Positions 1 through 8,072 of a stretch of DNA of 64,000 nucleotides are shown one piece after another. The stretch lies in the NCBI RefSeq assembly GCF_002095475.1, contig NZ_MLFR01000013.1, positions 79,846-143,845 on the forward strand. The letters run 5' to 3'. The notes beneath the pieces are model-generated. The model ran no database searches, had not been told where the DNA came from, and worked only from the letters and a program-made list of their open reading frames with translations. Within the stretch, counting starts at the first letter, position 1. Every line of letters begins with the position of its first letter. Origin of the DNA: Pantoea rwandensis (GTDB taxonomy: Bacteria; Pseudomonadota; Gammaproteobacteria; Enterobacterales; Enterobacteriaceae). Position numbers and translations under genes: made by a program.

Positions 1-379
1 AGGCGATATGTTATTGAGGCTTACTGAATATAATCCGTTTTGATTATCATTATATAATCCTTATGCGGTCATCTACAGTCAAGCTCAGGCCTTCGAAATA
101 GTTGAAGGCTTTGATCTGGCTTCCAGTCTTTATAGTTGCTGCCGAATAGTTTGCTGGTATTTGCTGGGGATAGGTGAAGGTGCGCATGGTGGTTGAAGGC
201 TAATGAGACTTACGTTACCCTTGAAATCATATGCTTAGCTAGACGATGATTCGTATTTCGGGTTAATCCCAAGGATCATTTTTAATTCTAATTTAGCTTA
301 ATTTTTGTTTGATTGTTTGATTGTTTGATGTTCTTTTGATAAAAAATATCTAATTTTATTTCCATTCTGTTCAATTAAA
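1..379. other. AT-rich flank without supported gene
   Basis: I see no gene I can support here. The stretch is AT-rich like the acyltransferase segment that follows. Positions 308-331 carry three tandem copies of an 8-base unit (TTTGATTG, the last imperfect). It is most simply the decayed downstream flank of the acyltransferase remnant on the minus strand. Confidence 0.5.
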
Positions 380-890
380 TCATACGAAACTTTTGATAGC
401 AATGTCGTTAAAGGCAAAATACCACCTAAGCATACGAAATAAAAAATGAATACTCCCAAGTAAGGGTTTTAACTTTAGCAATTCTTGCCCAATGATATAG
501 ATGATGTTTGCATGAATTAGATAAATAGAGTGATTTATTTCACCCATGGATTTAGTGAGGTTATATGCAATTATTTGGGGGGCTAGATGCACCAAGTGCG
601 AATAATGCGTACAAAAAAGTACATAAAGTGCTTCGGTCGCCAAGTAAATGATAACAAATTATTTTGTGTGCAATGCGCAGGAGAAATATAATTGGTAATA
701 TTATAAATATTACATTAATCAGTGTGGTTGGCATTTTGAACGCCTCGTATTTTTTGTCAGCATGCTATAGAACAATCCCAATAATAAAGTGGGGTAAATG
801 ATGTAATATGCTGATTGTGTATAATGAGAACGCTAAGTGCTGCTATACCTCGGGAACGGTTTGTTTGGTAGAATGTCGATAGTTGCTTAC
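380..890 (-). pseudogene. Acyltransferase-3 remnant (broken paralogue of the next gene)
   Basis: This is a decayed membrane O-acyltransferase (acyltransferase 3 / OafA type). Translated on the minus strand, one frame around 690-840 reads ISILHHLPHFIIGI, which matches ISIIHHLPNFIVGV in the intact neighbour. In-frame stops interrupt it at 843-845 and 765-767, and a frame change between roughly 560 and 650 is needed to reach the C-terminal part. That part (380 to about 600) contains GEINHSIYLIHANIIY, the counterpart of GTISYSIYLCHSTIIY in the intact gene. Only about the C-terminal half is recognisable. It may have served in O-antigen or other surface-polysaccharide acylation; it is not expected to be functional. 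Confidence 0.75.
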
Positions 891-980
891 AACTCAATAG
901 AGTGGTGTCAATTTAGGCCTCACTGTGAAAAAGAAGAGTGAGGGTCTGATGCGCTTCATTATGTTTTCTCCATCTCACGG

Positions 981-2096
981 TTAAAGTGCAGGTGTGGCGT
1001 TAGGCGCTTTATTTAAATGTTTGATGACTACTCGACCCAATTTGTTCCCTGGTCTTTCAATATACTTATATGTTAACCATGAAATAGGTAGTATAGCTAT
1101 CATGCAAATTGCAATGTCAATCAGGTAAGAGATGATTCCACCTTGAAAATTACTGGCAGACCATGCGAAAACTGGAGACAAAAGATAAATTATAGTGGAG
1201 TGGCAAAGATAAATAGAATAGCTAATTGTTCCGAGCTTTCTTGTAATCGGATTGACAATTACTTTGGCGGAGGTTATGGATAATCCAATTAGTAGCATTG
1301 AGTAAATCAGGGATTGCACCGTCGTCAGGTCACCAAAAGCATAAAAGCTTATCCCCCCGTACACCATACCAATGTAAGAGCAAAGACTTAAGGATATAAG
1401 AAAATACCCAATTCCCAAATTGTGGGCTTTATTATGTACTATAAGATTATAAACATGATATGCGATTACGCCTACGATGAAATTTGGAAGGTGGTGTATG
1501 ATGCTAATCTGGTAATAAATTGATGCTTCATCTTGATTTTGAATGTGCTGCCCAACAAAACTCTGCCAAGCCATCCTTACACATAAGCTAGCAAGAAAGA
1601 AGGCAGATGCCTTTCCAATATTGTCTAATAATTTAAATAATAATGGGAACATAACATAAAACAGCATTTCTACACCGATAGTCCAACTGGCCCAAACGAA
1701 ACCTTGTTCACTTCCTGGTATTAAATTGAAAATAAAAAGACAGCTTTTCAAAACATCTTCAAACGAGTGCCAGACACCAAAAATAACTATATCTCTAACG
1801 AAAGTAATTACAATAAAGAAATAAAAAAGAGGGGCAATCCTGAAAAATCTGCGAATAAAATAGTTAAGCGTGGGCGTAAGCTCATGTGAACTTCTTTGTT
1901 CCATGGAAAGGCACAGTGTAAAAGCACTCAAAACGAAGAACAGCATCACACCAGTGCCACCTGCATTCGTAATAGGAGAAAGCCAGGATGGAACATTTAC
2001 TGAAGACGTAGAAAGGTGAGGTAAATGGTAGAGAACCACGTAAAAAGCAGCGATGCCTCGTAAAGCATCTATGAAATCAAAGTGCCTGGTTTGCAT
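981..2096 (-). CDS. Acyltransferase 3 family membrane protein
   Basis: This is a 371-residue integral membrane acyltransferase of the acyltransferase-3 (OafA/YrhL) family. The N-terminus has the family signature DFIDALRGIAAFYVVLYHLPH, with the conserved Arg in the first helix and the His at the end of it. About ten hydrophobic segments follow, and the C-terminus has the usual GTISYSIYLCHS and KYIERPGNKLG elements. Family members move acetyl or other acyl groups onto sugars of O-antigen, exopolysaccharide or glycans at the inner membrane; the acceptor here cannot be read from sequence. The gene is AT-rich compared with the dacD side, which suggests transfer. A degenerate paralogue lies directly downstream, and a weak hairpin at 918-943 may end transcription. 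Confidence 0.9.
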   Translation of the reverse strand: MQTRHFDFIDALRGIAAFYVVLYHLPHLSTSSVNVPSWLSPITNAGGTGVMLFFVLSAFTLCLSMEQRSSHELTPTLNYFIRRFFRIAPLFYFFIVITFVRDIVIFGVWHSFEDVLKSCLFIFNLIPGSEQGFVWASWTIGVEMLFYVMFPLLFKLLDNIGKASAFFLASLCVRMAWQSFVGQHIQNQDEASIYYQISIIHHLPNFIVGVIAYHVYNLIVHNKAHNLGIGYFLISLSLCSYIGMVYGGISFYAFGDLTTVQSLIYSMLLIGLSITSAKVIVNPITRKLGTISYSIYLCHSTIIYLLSPVFAWSASNFQGGIISYLIDIAICMIAILPISWLTYKYIERPGNKLGRVVIKHLNKAPNATPAL

Positions 2097-2577
2097 ATGG
2101 GACTCGTTAGCGTCATACCTTGCTCTAATCTTACAATGCGTTGGCCTTTTTAGGAACCATCCTATTAATGATATTTTTTAAATTGCGACCGGCAACCATC
2201 TTTTCAAATAACTAATTGTTATAAAAGAAGTTTTATAGATCTGAGTCAAAGTGCGGTAATTAAAGCATAATGCTAAAAGTGTGAGTGCCTTTCACCAGAG
2301 TGGTGAATAAGTCAAGGGAAAAAACTAAAGCGTGAGCAAGATCGGAATCAAATGTAAATGTAAGATGCTAATTCCCCACAGAAATGTTCCGAGCAAAAAT
2401 GACTGGATTGTTGCGGCCTCCCGTAATCGTGAAACAAAAGGGTGAACTCAGAGGCGGGAACGGCGGTATCCTGGCAATAGAAAATCAACGCACAGAATTG
2501 TCGTGTGCAGCAGGCAGCACAACCTTGTTTGCCAATGCTGCGGGCAGGCGCGCAGCATTTGTCCGCAGTTGCGCCTG
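2097..2577. other. Intergenic AT-rich stretch, no supported gene
   Basis: This gap separates the acyltransferase from the frameshifted GNAT gene. It contains the promoter side of the acyltransferase gene and, at 2550-2570, the left copy of a 21-bp direct repeat. A plus-strand open frame at 2384-2662 has no recognisable family and overlaps the GNAT gene on the other strand, so I do not call it. Confidence 0.5.
2550..2570 (+). repeat. Left copy of 21-bp direct repeat
   Basis: The 21 bases starting GCGCAG and ending GTCCGCAGTT match 3273-3293 at 19 of 21 positions in the same orientation. The two copies bracket the GNAT gene fragment. Confidence 0.65.
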
Positions 2578-3143
2578 TTACATCTGTACGACTATCCCAT
2601 CAGGTATAAATTTTGCGTATTTTGTTAGAGAAAGGCTGATGTTTTCTTCTGAAATTTCGTAGAAATACTCATAATCACTTTCTTTAACAATCCTCGCGCC
2701 AAATCTTTCGTGGAATTTAGAAACAGAATGATTGCCTTTGGTTACCGTAAAATGCGCTGACTTCAGACCTAAAGTACGAGCAAATAGATAAATGATTAAT
2801 GCAGATTCAATGGCATAAGAATTACTTACTCCATCTATGATTATCCATGAGCCCCAGCAAAATGAATTCTCATGTTGGTCGTAGAGCCTGACAGTTCCCA
2901 CCTTTTGCTCATTATCTCTAATGATGAAATAAGCCTGGCTCTCATCCTGAGCATAAACAGCTAGCCAATGTTTTTGCTTATCGATATCGCTGTCGACTTT
3001 GGATATAAAACGTGATTTTTTCTCATCGATTCTTAATTGCAGAATAAATTCAGCGTCATCTTCAGTCGCATCGGTAAAAGTAAGTTTGTTACCAATGATT
3101 TTTTTGCCTTTCTAATACTTACATCGGTAGCGATTTTAGACAT
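2578..3143 (-). pseudogene. GNAT N-acetyltransferase, frameshifted in a homopolymer
   Basis: The reading frame from 2578 up to about 3100 encodes a GNAT-type acetyltransferase, with LTFTDATEDDAEFILQLR, FIIRDNEQKVGTVRLYD and HSVSKFHERFGARIV as strand/helix elements of the fold. An ATG at 3141-3143 with a good GGAG site 7 bases upstream starts the protein MSKIATDVSIRKAKK in another frame. The two frames join if the run of seven A (minus strand, 3099-3105) had eight, which would give a 188-residue protein. So either one base was lost, or the run is miscounted, or slippage restores the frame. Proteins of this shape often acetylate amino sugars of surface glycans, which would fit the neighbouring acyltransferases; that is inference. 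Confidence 0.75.
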
Positions 3144-3272
3144 TGTACAACTCCGATAATCGACTTAAATTTTGACCATCCAATGGCAAGGGGATGAGAA
3201 GCATGATTATTTATATCATACTTCAACCCCAATTTTTACTCTTAACCACCCGATAGCAAGTGAGATTCACCG

Positions 3273-3293
3273 CGCAGTTTTTGTCCGCAGTTC
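3273..3293 (+). repeat. Right copy of 21-bp direct repeat
   Basis: This matches 2550-2570 at 19 of 21 positions. It lies between the GNAT fragment and dacD, at the edge where AT-rich accessory DNA meets the conserved core. Confidence 0.65.
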
Positions 3294-3381
3294 ATACTTT
3301 TTTTCAATTTATTCAAATATCAAAGCGCTAATTGCCGTAAAACGTGCGGCGGTAAATTCATTTTTTTGATTTGAGGAAGAA

Positions 3382-4551
3382 GTGTTGAAAAGGCGTCTGC
3401 TGGTAACTGTATCTGGAATGATTGTTTGGGCATCACTGGCACACGCTGACGACAGCATGCCATTCCCAATGACGCCTCCGTCGATTGATGCGGCTTCATG
3501 GGTGCTGATGGACGCCACCACGGGCCAAATCCTCACCGCCGGTAATCCCGATGAAGAGCGTAACCCGGCCAGCCTTACCAAGCTGATGACCGGCTACGTG
3601 GTGGATCGCGCGGTTGATCAGAAAAAAATCACCCGTGATGACGTAGTCACCGTGGGTAAAGATGCCTGGGCCGCGGGTAATCCGGTGTTCAAAGGCTCCT
3701 CACTGATGTTCCTGAAGCCCGGTGACAAAGTCACGGTACGCGATCTGATGCGTGGCGTGATCATCGACTCCGGCAACGATGCCTGCGTGGCGCTAGCAGA
3801 CTACGTGGCGGGCAGCCAAGACAGCTTCGTCAATATGATGAACAACTATGTGCAGAAGCTCGGTCTGACGCATACCCACTTCGAAACCGTTCACGGCCTG
3901 GATGCACCAGGTCAGCACACCACCGCACGTGATTTGGCGGTGCTGTCGCGCGCCATCATCAACGGTGAGCAGGATTTCTACGCCATGTATGCGGAGAAAA
4001 CCCTGAGCTGGAACGGCATCACGCAAAATAACCGTAACGGTTTGTTATGGGATCAAAACCTTCACGTGGATGGCATGAAAACAGGCCATACTGAAACGGC
4101 AGGTTTCAACATTATCGCGTCAAACATCGTTGGTCGTCATCGCCTGATCGCGGTGATCATGGGCGGTAAGAGTTCGAAAGGGCGTGAAGAGCAGGCGCGT
4201 AAGCTGCTGGTATGGGGTCAGAACAATTTTGACACCGTCCAACTGTTCCACGCGGGCAAGAAAATCGGTACCGAAAACGTGTGGTACGGTAATCCGCATA
4301 AAGTGGATGTCGGCACTACCCAGGATATCTTCTTGTCACTGCCGCGCACCGAAGTCTCTAACGTGATGGCAAAATATGTCATCGAGCGTAAAGACCTGGA
4401 AGCACCACTGAAAGCAGGTGAGCAGGTGGGTGAGATTCAGGTGATGGACAAAGATAAGCAGTTGGCGAGCTATCCGCTGTATGCCCTACAAGCGGTGGAT
4501 AAAGCGGGCATCATCACGCGTATCACTGACTACGTGAAACAGAAACTGTAA
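3382..4551 (+). CDS. dacD: D-alanyl-D-alanine carboxypeptidase (PBP6b type)
   Basis: This penicillin-binding protein trims the terminal D-Ala from peptidoglycan pentapeptides in the periplasm. It begins with a signal peptide ending near residue 22 (ASLAHADD). The three active-site motifs are present: SLTK with the nucleophile Ser (in NPASLTKLMTGYVVDRA), SGN (DSGNDACVALADY) and KTG (DGMKTGHTETAGFN). A PBP5-type C-terminal domain and a short amphipathic tail (ITDYVKQKL), which would tether it to the membrane, complete the protein. At 389 residues it is the normal length. The start is either GTG at 3382 or TTG at 3385; both sit behind GAGGAAG, and the TTG gives MKRRLL as in E. coli DacD. The order dacD-sbmC-yeeA-yeeX is as in E. 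coli. Confidence 0.95.
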   Translation: MLKRRLLVTVSGMIVWASLAHADDSMPFPMTPPSIDAASWVLMDATTGQILTAGNPDEERNPASLTKLMTGYVVDRAVDQKKITRDDVVTVGKDAWAAGNPVFKGSSLMFLKPGDKVTVRDLMRGVIIDSGNDACVALADYVAGSQDSFVNMMNNYVQKLGLTHTHFETVHGLDAPGQHTTARDLAVLSRAIINGEQDFYAMYAEKTLSWNGITQNNRNGLLWDQNLHVDGMKTGHTETAGFNIIASNIVGRHRLIAVIMGGKSSKGREEQARKLLVWGQNNFDTVQLFHAGKKIGTENVWYGNPHKVDVGTTQDIFLSLPRTEVSNVMAKYVIERKDLEAPLKAGEQVGEIQVMDKDKQLASYPLYALQAVDKAGIITRITDYVKQKL

Positions 4552-4570
4552 TCCGCAGCGGATTGCTGAG

Positions 4571-4602
4571 CCACTCCCGTCGATAGTCTAACGCGGGAGT
4601 GG
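4571..4602. repeat. Inverted repeat between dacD and sbmC
   Basis: The arms CCACTCCCG and CGGGAGTGG are perfectly complementary and separated by 14 bases. No T-run follows, so it may attenuate or stabilise transcript ends rather than terminate strongly. Confidence 0.5.
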
Positions 4603-4638
4603 TACGCTGGCTTTCTGCTGCAGACAGGAGGCAAAAGT

Positions 4639-5103
4639 ATGAAAGCATCAATCGTAGAGCGTAATCCACAGTGCTGGCTGGGCTATCATCTGCAAGGGCC
4701 ATGGCAGGAAACGGTGCCACACGGTTTCAATCAGTTAAAAAGCTGGGTGGAGCAGCACGGCATTGAAGGCGAGTGGTTGGCGATTTATTACGGCAATCCA
4801 GAAGTCTTACCGCCGGAAGAACTGCGCGTCGAAACGGTGATTACCGCTCCCACTGATGCGGTGCCTTCCTATGGTGACGATATTGAGCAGGGTTTACTGC
4901 CCGGCGGCCAATATTTTCACGCTCGCATTGAAGTGATGAACAACGATTTCTTCGCCGCCTGGCGCAGTTTGTTTGACCATCTTAAAGCTCAAGGCGGCTG
5001 GCAGGTGGATAATCGTCCATGCTTTGAACACTACCTTTCCGACGGTTCCGATAGCGGCGATTGGCTGGTGGATATGTACATTCCGGTCCGCGCAGCCGAT
5101 TAA
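4639..5103 (+). CDS. sbmC: DNA gyrase inhibitor SbmC/GyrI
   Basis: This small cytoplasmic GyrI-like protein of 154 residues binds DNA gyrase and protects it from toxins such as microcin B17 in E. coli. The whole length matches the family: the N-terminal strand with GYHLQGPW, the WLAIYYGNPEVLPPEELR stretch, and the C-terminal FEHYLSDGSDSGDWLVDMYIPV block typical of the GyrI/AraC effector fold. A strong AGGAGG site lies 7 bases upstream of the ATG. In E. coli the gene is SOS-regulated; I looked for a LexA box in the short dacD-sbmC gap and did not see a convincing one. Confidence 0.93.
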   Translation: MKASIVERNPQCWLGYHLQGPWQETVPHGFNQLKSWVEQHGIEGEWLAIYYGNPEVLPPEELRVETVITAPTDAVPSYGDDIEQGLLPGGQYFHARIEVMNNDFFAAWRSLFDHLKAQGGWQVDNRPCFEHYLSDGSDSGDWLVDMYIPVRAAD

Positions 5104-5111
5104 TATCACCA

Positions 5112-5157
5112 GTGCGTTACATCGATGTTTATATTGAGAAAATTAGATGTAACGCAC
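5112..5157. terminator. Hairpin between sbmC and yeeA
   Basis: A 12-bp perfect inverted repeat (GTGCGTTACATC and GATGTAACGCAC) is separated by 22 bases and followed by a T-rich stretch. It is a plausible terminator for sbmC, although the loop is long. Confidence 0.5.
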
Positions 5158-5262
5158 TTGTTGCTTCTTAAAAAAAGAGCAGAAAAAGTGCGGTGAAGCA
5201 CTCAATGTTCGCGGCGTGCCAGGGTAACATAGCGCGCAAATTTTTATCGTTCCCGGACCACC

Positions 5263-6321
5263 ATGCTACGTGCTGACAAGCCAATTTCGTCGATTGAGTT
5301 CTGGTTCTACCGCCACTATCGCGCCGTGCATGGCGTGCGCATCGCTATTTCTTTTGTGCTTTGTTTTCTGTTTGTCCGTCTGACCGATATTCCTGAAGGT
5401 ACGTGGCCGCTGATCACCTTAGTGGTGGTAATGGGACCGATCTCGACCTGGGGCAATGTCTTTCCTCGCGTGATTCAACGCATCAGCGGCACCTTTGCCG
5501 GGCTAGCCTCGGGATTGATTGCGCTCAAGCTGGAGCTGCTATCGCTGCCGATGATGCTGGCATGGTGCTTTGTGGTGATGATCATCTGCGGCTATCTGAC
5601 GCTGGGAAAACATCCCTATATGGCGTTGCTGATTGGCATCACGCTGGGCGTCGTCGTCGGAGCACCCGCCGGTGATTTCACCGTGGCGCTGTGGCGCGGC
5701 GGTGATGTCATTCTCGGTTCGGTGATGGCGTTACTGTTCAGCGCCATTCTGGCACAACGTGCTTTTACGCACTGGCGTATTCAGCTATCAGATTCGTTTC
5801 GTGCCATGGCCAAATTGCATCACACCGGGTTCTCCGCCAATCTGCTGGAGAAACCGCGCCTTAACAAGCCGTTTCAAAAGCAGCTCACCACGGTAATCAA
5901 AATGCGATCTCTGCTGGAGCCTGCCAGTAAAGAGACGCGTATTCCTAAATCGGTGTTCGAAGCCATTCAGACCATCAATCGTAATATGGTTAACACCATG
6001 CAGATGCAGATTGACGCGTGGTGGTCATCACGTGAGAGCCACCTACTCCTGTTAAACGCGCCCACGCTGCGCCGCAGTCAGAAGATGACGGAAGATACCC
6101 TGAATGCATTGGCCACGCTGATGGTGAAAGGGGAGACAGAGCAAGTGATCGCCAACAGTCACGAATTGGAAGAGATCACGCAGGAACTCGAGCAGTTGAT
6201 GGCTAACCGCAGCGGTCGCTTAGAGACCACGGCGATCTACGGCTACGTATGGTTGAGTCTGGAACAGGCACGTCAGCTGGAGCGTATTACCGACCTGGTT
6301 CGCCTGGCCTTGCGCAAATAG
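5263..6321 (+). CDS. yeeA: FUSC-family inner membrane protein YeeA
   Basis: This is a 352-residue membrane protein of the FUSC / aromatic-acid exporter type. The N-terminal half has about six hydrophobic segments, starting with VRIAISFVLCFLFVRL and including WPLITLVVVMGPISTWGNVF, the hallmark of the family. The C-terminal 180 residues are soluble and helical. Length and the position between sbmC and yeeX match E. coli YeeA. The family is associated with export of toxic organic compounds such as hydroxylated aromatics, but YeeA itself has no firmly established substrate. Confidence 0.88.
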   Translation: MLRADKPISSIEFWFYRHYRAVHGVRIAISFVLCFLFVRLTDIPEGTWPLITLVVVMGPISTWGNVFPRVIQRISGTFAGLASGLIALKLELLSLPMMLAWCFVVMIICGYLTLGKHPYMALLIGITLGVVVGAPAGDFTVALWRGGDVILGSVMALLFSAILAQRAFTHWRIQLSDSFRAMAKLHHTGFSANLLEKPRLNKPFQKQLTTVIKMRSLLEPASKETRIPKSVFEAIQTINRNMVNTMQMQIDAWWSSRESHLLLLNAPTLRRSQKMTEDTLNALATLMVKGETEQVIANSHELEEITQELEQLMANRSGRLETTAIYGYVWLSLEQARQLERITDLVRLALRK

Positions 6322-6482
6322 TTTTCTCAGGCAATGACTTAATGTGAATCACCCTTTCTTTGCGCTAAGATAAGTGCCAGTCCGAAATTAGCTGTGAAAA
6401 TTGCTTTCACACTCAGTCAGCCGCTAAGCTGAGATGTATGACTATTCCGCCTGCCGCGGCAGGCCTTAAGAAAGGTGCCAAC

Positions 6483-6803
6483 ATGGAAAATGCCAAGCAA
6501 TCATTTCAGGACGTGCTGGAGTTTGTGCGCATGTTTCGTCGTAAAAACAAACTGCAGCGCGAAATCGTGGATAACGAGAAGAAAGTCCGTGATAACCAGA
6601 AACGTGTGTTGCTGCTGGACAACCTGAGCGAGTACATCAAACCGGGCATGAGCGTTGAGGCGATTCAGGAAATCATTGCGTCAATGCGTGTGGACTATGA
6701 AGACCGTGTTGATGAGTACATCATCAAGAACGCTGATCTGTCGAAAGAGCGTCGCGAGCTGTCGAAGAAGTTGAAAGCGATGGGCGAGCCAAAGCCGCAG
6801 TAA
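6483..6803 (+). CDS. yeeX: YeeX, UPF0265 / DUF496 coiled-coil protein
   Basis: This is a 106-residue, highly charged helical protein belonging to the DUF496 family. The signature [20 protein letters not shown] and the block [20 protein letters not shown] are nearly identical to E. coli YeeX, and heptad-like spacing suggests a coiled coil. The ATG at 6483 lies 8 bases behind AAAGG; an earlier in-frame ATG at 6438 adds 15 residues not seen in the family. Its molecular role is not established. A clear terminator follows, so it probably closes the dacD-side gene series. Confidence 0.93.
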   Translation: MENAKQSFQDVLEFVRMFRRKNKLQREIVDNEKKVRDNQKRVLLLDNLSEYIKPGMSVEAIQEIIASMRVDYEDRVDEYIIKNADLSKERRELSKKLKAMGEPKPQ

Positions 6804-6809
6804 ACATTC

Positions 6810-6835
6810 TGGGACCGCAAGGTCCCACATTTTTT
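6810..6835 (+). terminator. Rho-independent terminator after yeeX
   Basis: The stem TGGGACC / GGTCCCA with a GCAA tetraloop is followed by CA and a run of T. It lies just downstream of the yeeX stop. Confidence 0.9.
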
Positions 6836-6905
6836 GCATCGTGGTGGGTTGCATCACGCATTTCCACCTGTTTCCTGCGCAATACCCTGTGGCGCTTCAG
6901 CAAGC

Positions 6906-7973
6906 TCAGACTTTCGGTTTTAACTTCCGCGCTAACGCCTGCAACTGCCCGGCAATTTCCGCCATATCTATCCCGTCTTGCATCGGCGCAGCCGTGGTTT
7001 CGCGTAATACCAGTTCAGTCTCCAGCGGCATTGGCTGCACAATCTCGCCGGCCAGTTCTGCCAGCAAGTGATCCACGCTTACCGCACCCAACAGCTGTAG
7101 ATCCTGACGCACGGTGGTCAGCGGTGGCTGATACCACGCACTTTCGGCGGTATCGTCGTAGCCAATAATTGACATCTCGCCGGGAATCTTCACGCCATGC
7201 TGGTGCAGTGCACGCATTGCACCGAGCGCCATCTGATCGTTTGCCACCAACAGTGCCTGGGGTAAGCGATCTGGCAACAACTGCAATAATGCCTGATATC
7301 CGGATGCCGCACTCCAGTCACCGTTTAGCACGCATATCGGCTCCAGCTGATGGGCCGCCAATGCCTGCTGCCAGGCATGAAAGCGTGCCCGCGCCGAGGC
7401 CGAACTGGCTGGCCCATTCAGCACACCAATCTGACGATGACCCAGCGCGACAAGATGCTCCACCGCCTGCTGCGCACCCGATTCACTCTGATACTGGCAC
7501 TGGGCGACAGTAGCATGCTGTTCAACATCCAGAAACAGCACAGGCTTGCTGCCGCACTGCTGCTGCACCTGCGCCGCCTGCTCTGCATCGAGCGGCAGAT
7601 TGATCAGCAACGCATCCACGCGCTGTGCCAGCAACTCATTCACCGCATCCTGGGCGCTACCGGCGGCATTGGCCATGGCGATCACCAAATGGTAACCACA
7701 TGCAGCGGCACGTTCATGGATCGCCGAGGCGATTTGCGCGGGTGCCATCAAGGCCAGATCGCTGGTCGCCAAACCCAGCGTGCGCGTGGCTTTGCCCGCC
7801 AGCTGCTGAGCCACACGGTTAGGCACGTAGTTAAGCTGCTGCATCGCCGCCTCAACTTTGGCACGGGTGCGCGGCGAAACCTGCACGGAATGGTTGAGCA
7901 CACGGGAAACGGTTTGATAAGAAACCCCCGCCAGTTGGGCGACATCATCGAGGGTAACGGAACGCGCAGTCAT
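6906..7973 (-). CDS. LacI/GalR-family transcriptional regulator
   Basis: This is a 355-residue sugar-type repressor. The N-terminus is a LacI helix-turn-helix (VTLDDVAQLAGVSYQTVSRV) with the hinge helix around residues 50-60 (RVAQQLAGKATRTLG), then a periplasmic-binding-protein-like effector domain (HLVALGHRQIGVLNGP, VANDQMALGAMRAL, SIIGYDDTAES). The sequence is close to LacI itself in the DNA-binding part, but no lacZ or sugar gene is adjacent. I chose ATG 7973 because AGGAGAG lies just upstream; the longer frame from 8009 adds an unrelated N-terminus. It is divergent from ydcF across 99 bp that contain a palindrome at 8042-8054, so it may regulate ydcF and itself. Confidence 0.88.
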   Translation of the reverse strand: MTARSVTLDDVAQLAGVSYQTVSRVLNHSVQVSPRTRAKVEAAMQQLNYVPNRVAQQLAGKATRTLGLATSDLALMAPAQIASAIHERAAACGYHLVIAMANAAGSAQDAVNELLAQRVDALLINLPLDAEQAAQVQQQCGSKPVLFLDVEQHATVAQCQYQSESGAQQAVEHLVALGHRQIGVLNGPASSASARARFHAWQQALAAHQLEPICVLNGDWSAASGYQALLQLLPDRLPQALLVANDQMALGAMRALHQHGVKIPGEMSIIGYDDTAESAWYQPPLTTVRQDLQLLGAVSVDHLLAELAGEIVQPMPLETELVLRETTAAPMQDGIDMAEIAGQLQALARKLKPKV

Positions 7974-8041
7974 AAACTCTCCTGAATCTGATAGCGGCGA
8001 GTGTAGCAAATTTTTCTCTGCTGTCGCGGAGTTAAGCCGCT

Positions 8042-8054
8042 ACACTGCCAGTGT
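8042..8054. promoter_or_regulatory. Palindromic operator candidate between lacI-type gene and ydcF
   Basis: ACACTG C CAGTGT is a perfect 6-bp inverted repeat about a central base. It overlaps TACACT (8041-8046), a possible -10 for ydcF, and lies in the short divergent gap between a LacI-type regulator and ydcF. Confidence 0.4.
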
Positions 8055-8072
8055 TAATGCGAGGAGAACGCG

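Noticed and set aside
50..187. A 45-codon minus-strand open frame left of the acyltransferase remnant
   Set aside because: It has no ribosome site and I recognise no family; it may be a fragment of a lost gene, but nothing in the sequence proves it.
2384..2662. A plus-strand 92-codon open frame
   Set aside because: It overlaps the GNAT gene on the other strand, has no family features and its composition looks non-coding.
4603..4638. Possible LexA box upstream of sbmC
   Set aside because: CTG and CAG trinucleotides occur, but not with the ten-base spacing required, so I do not call an SOS box.
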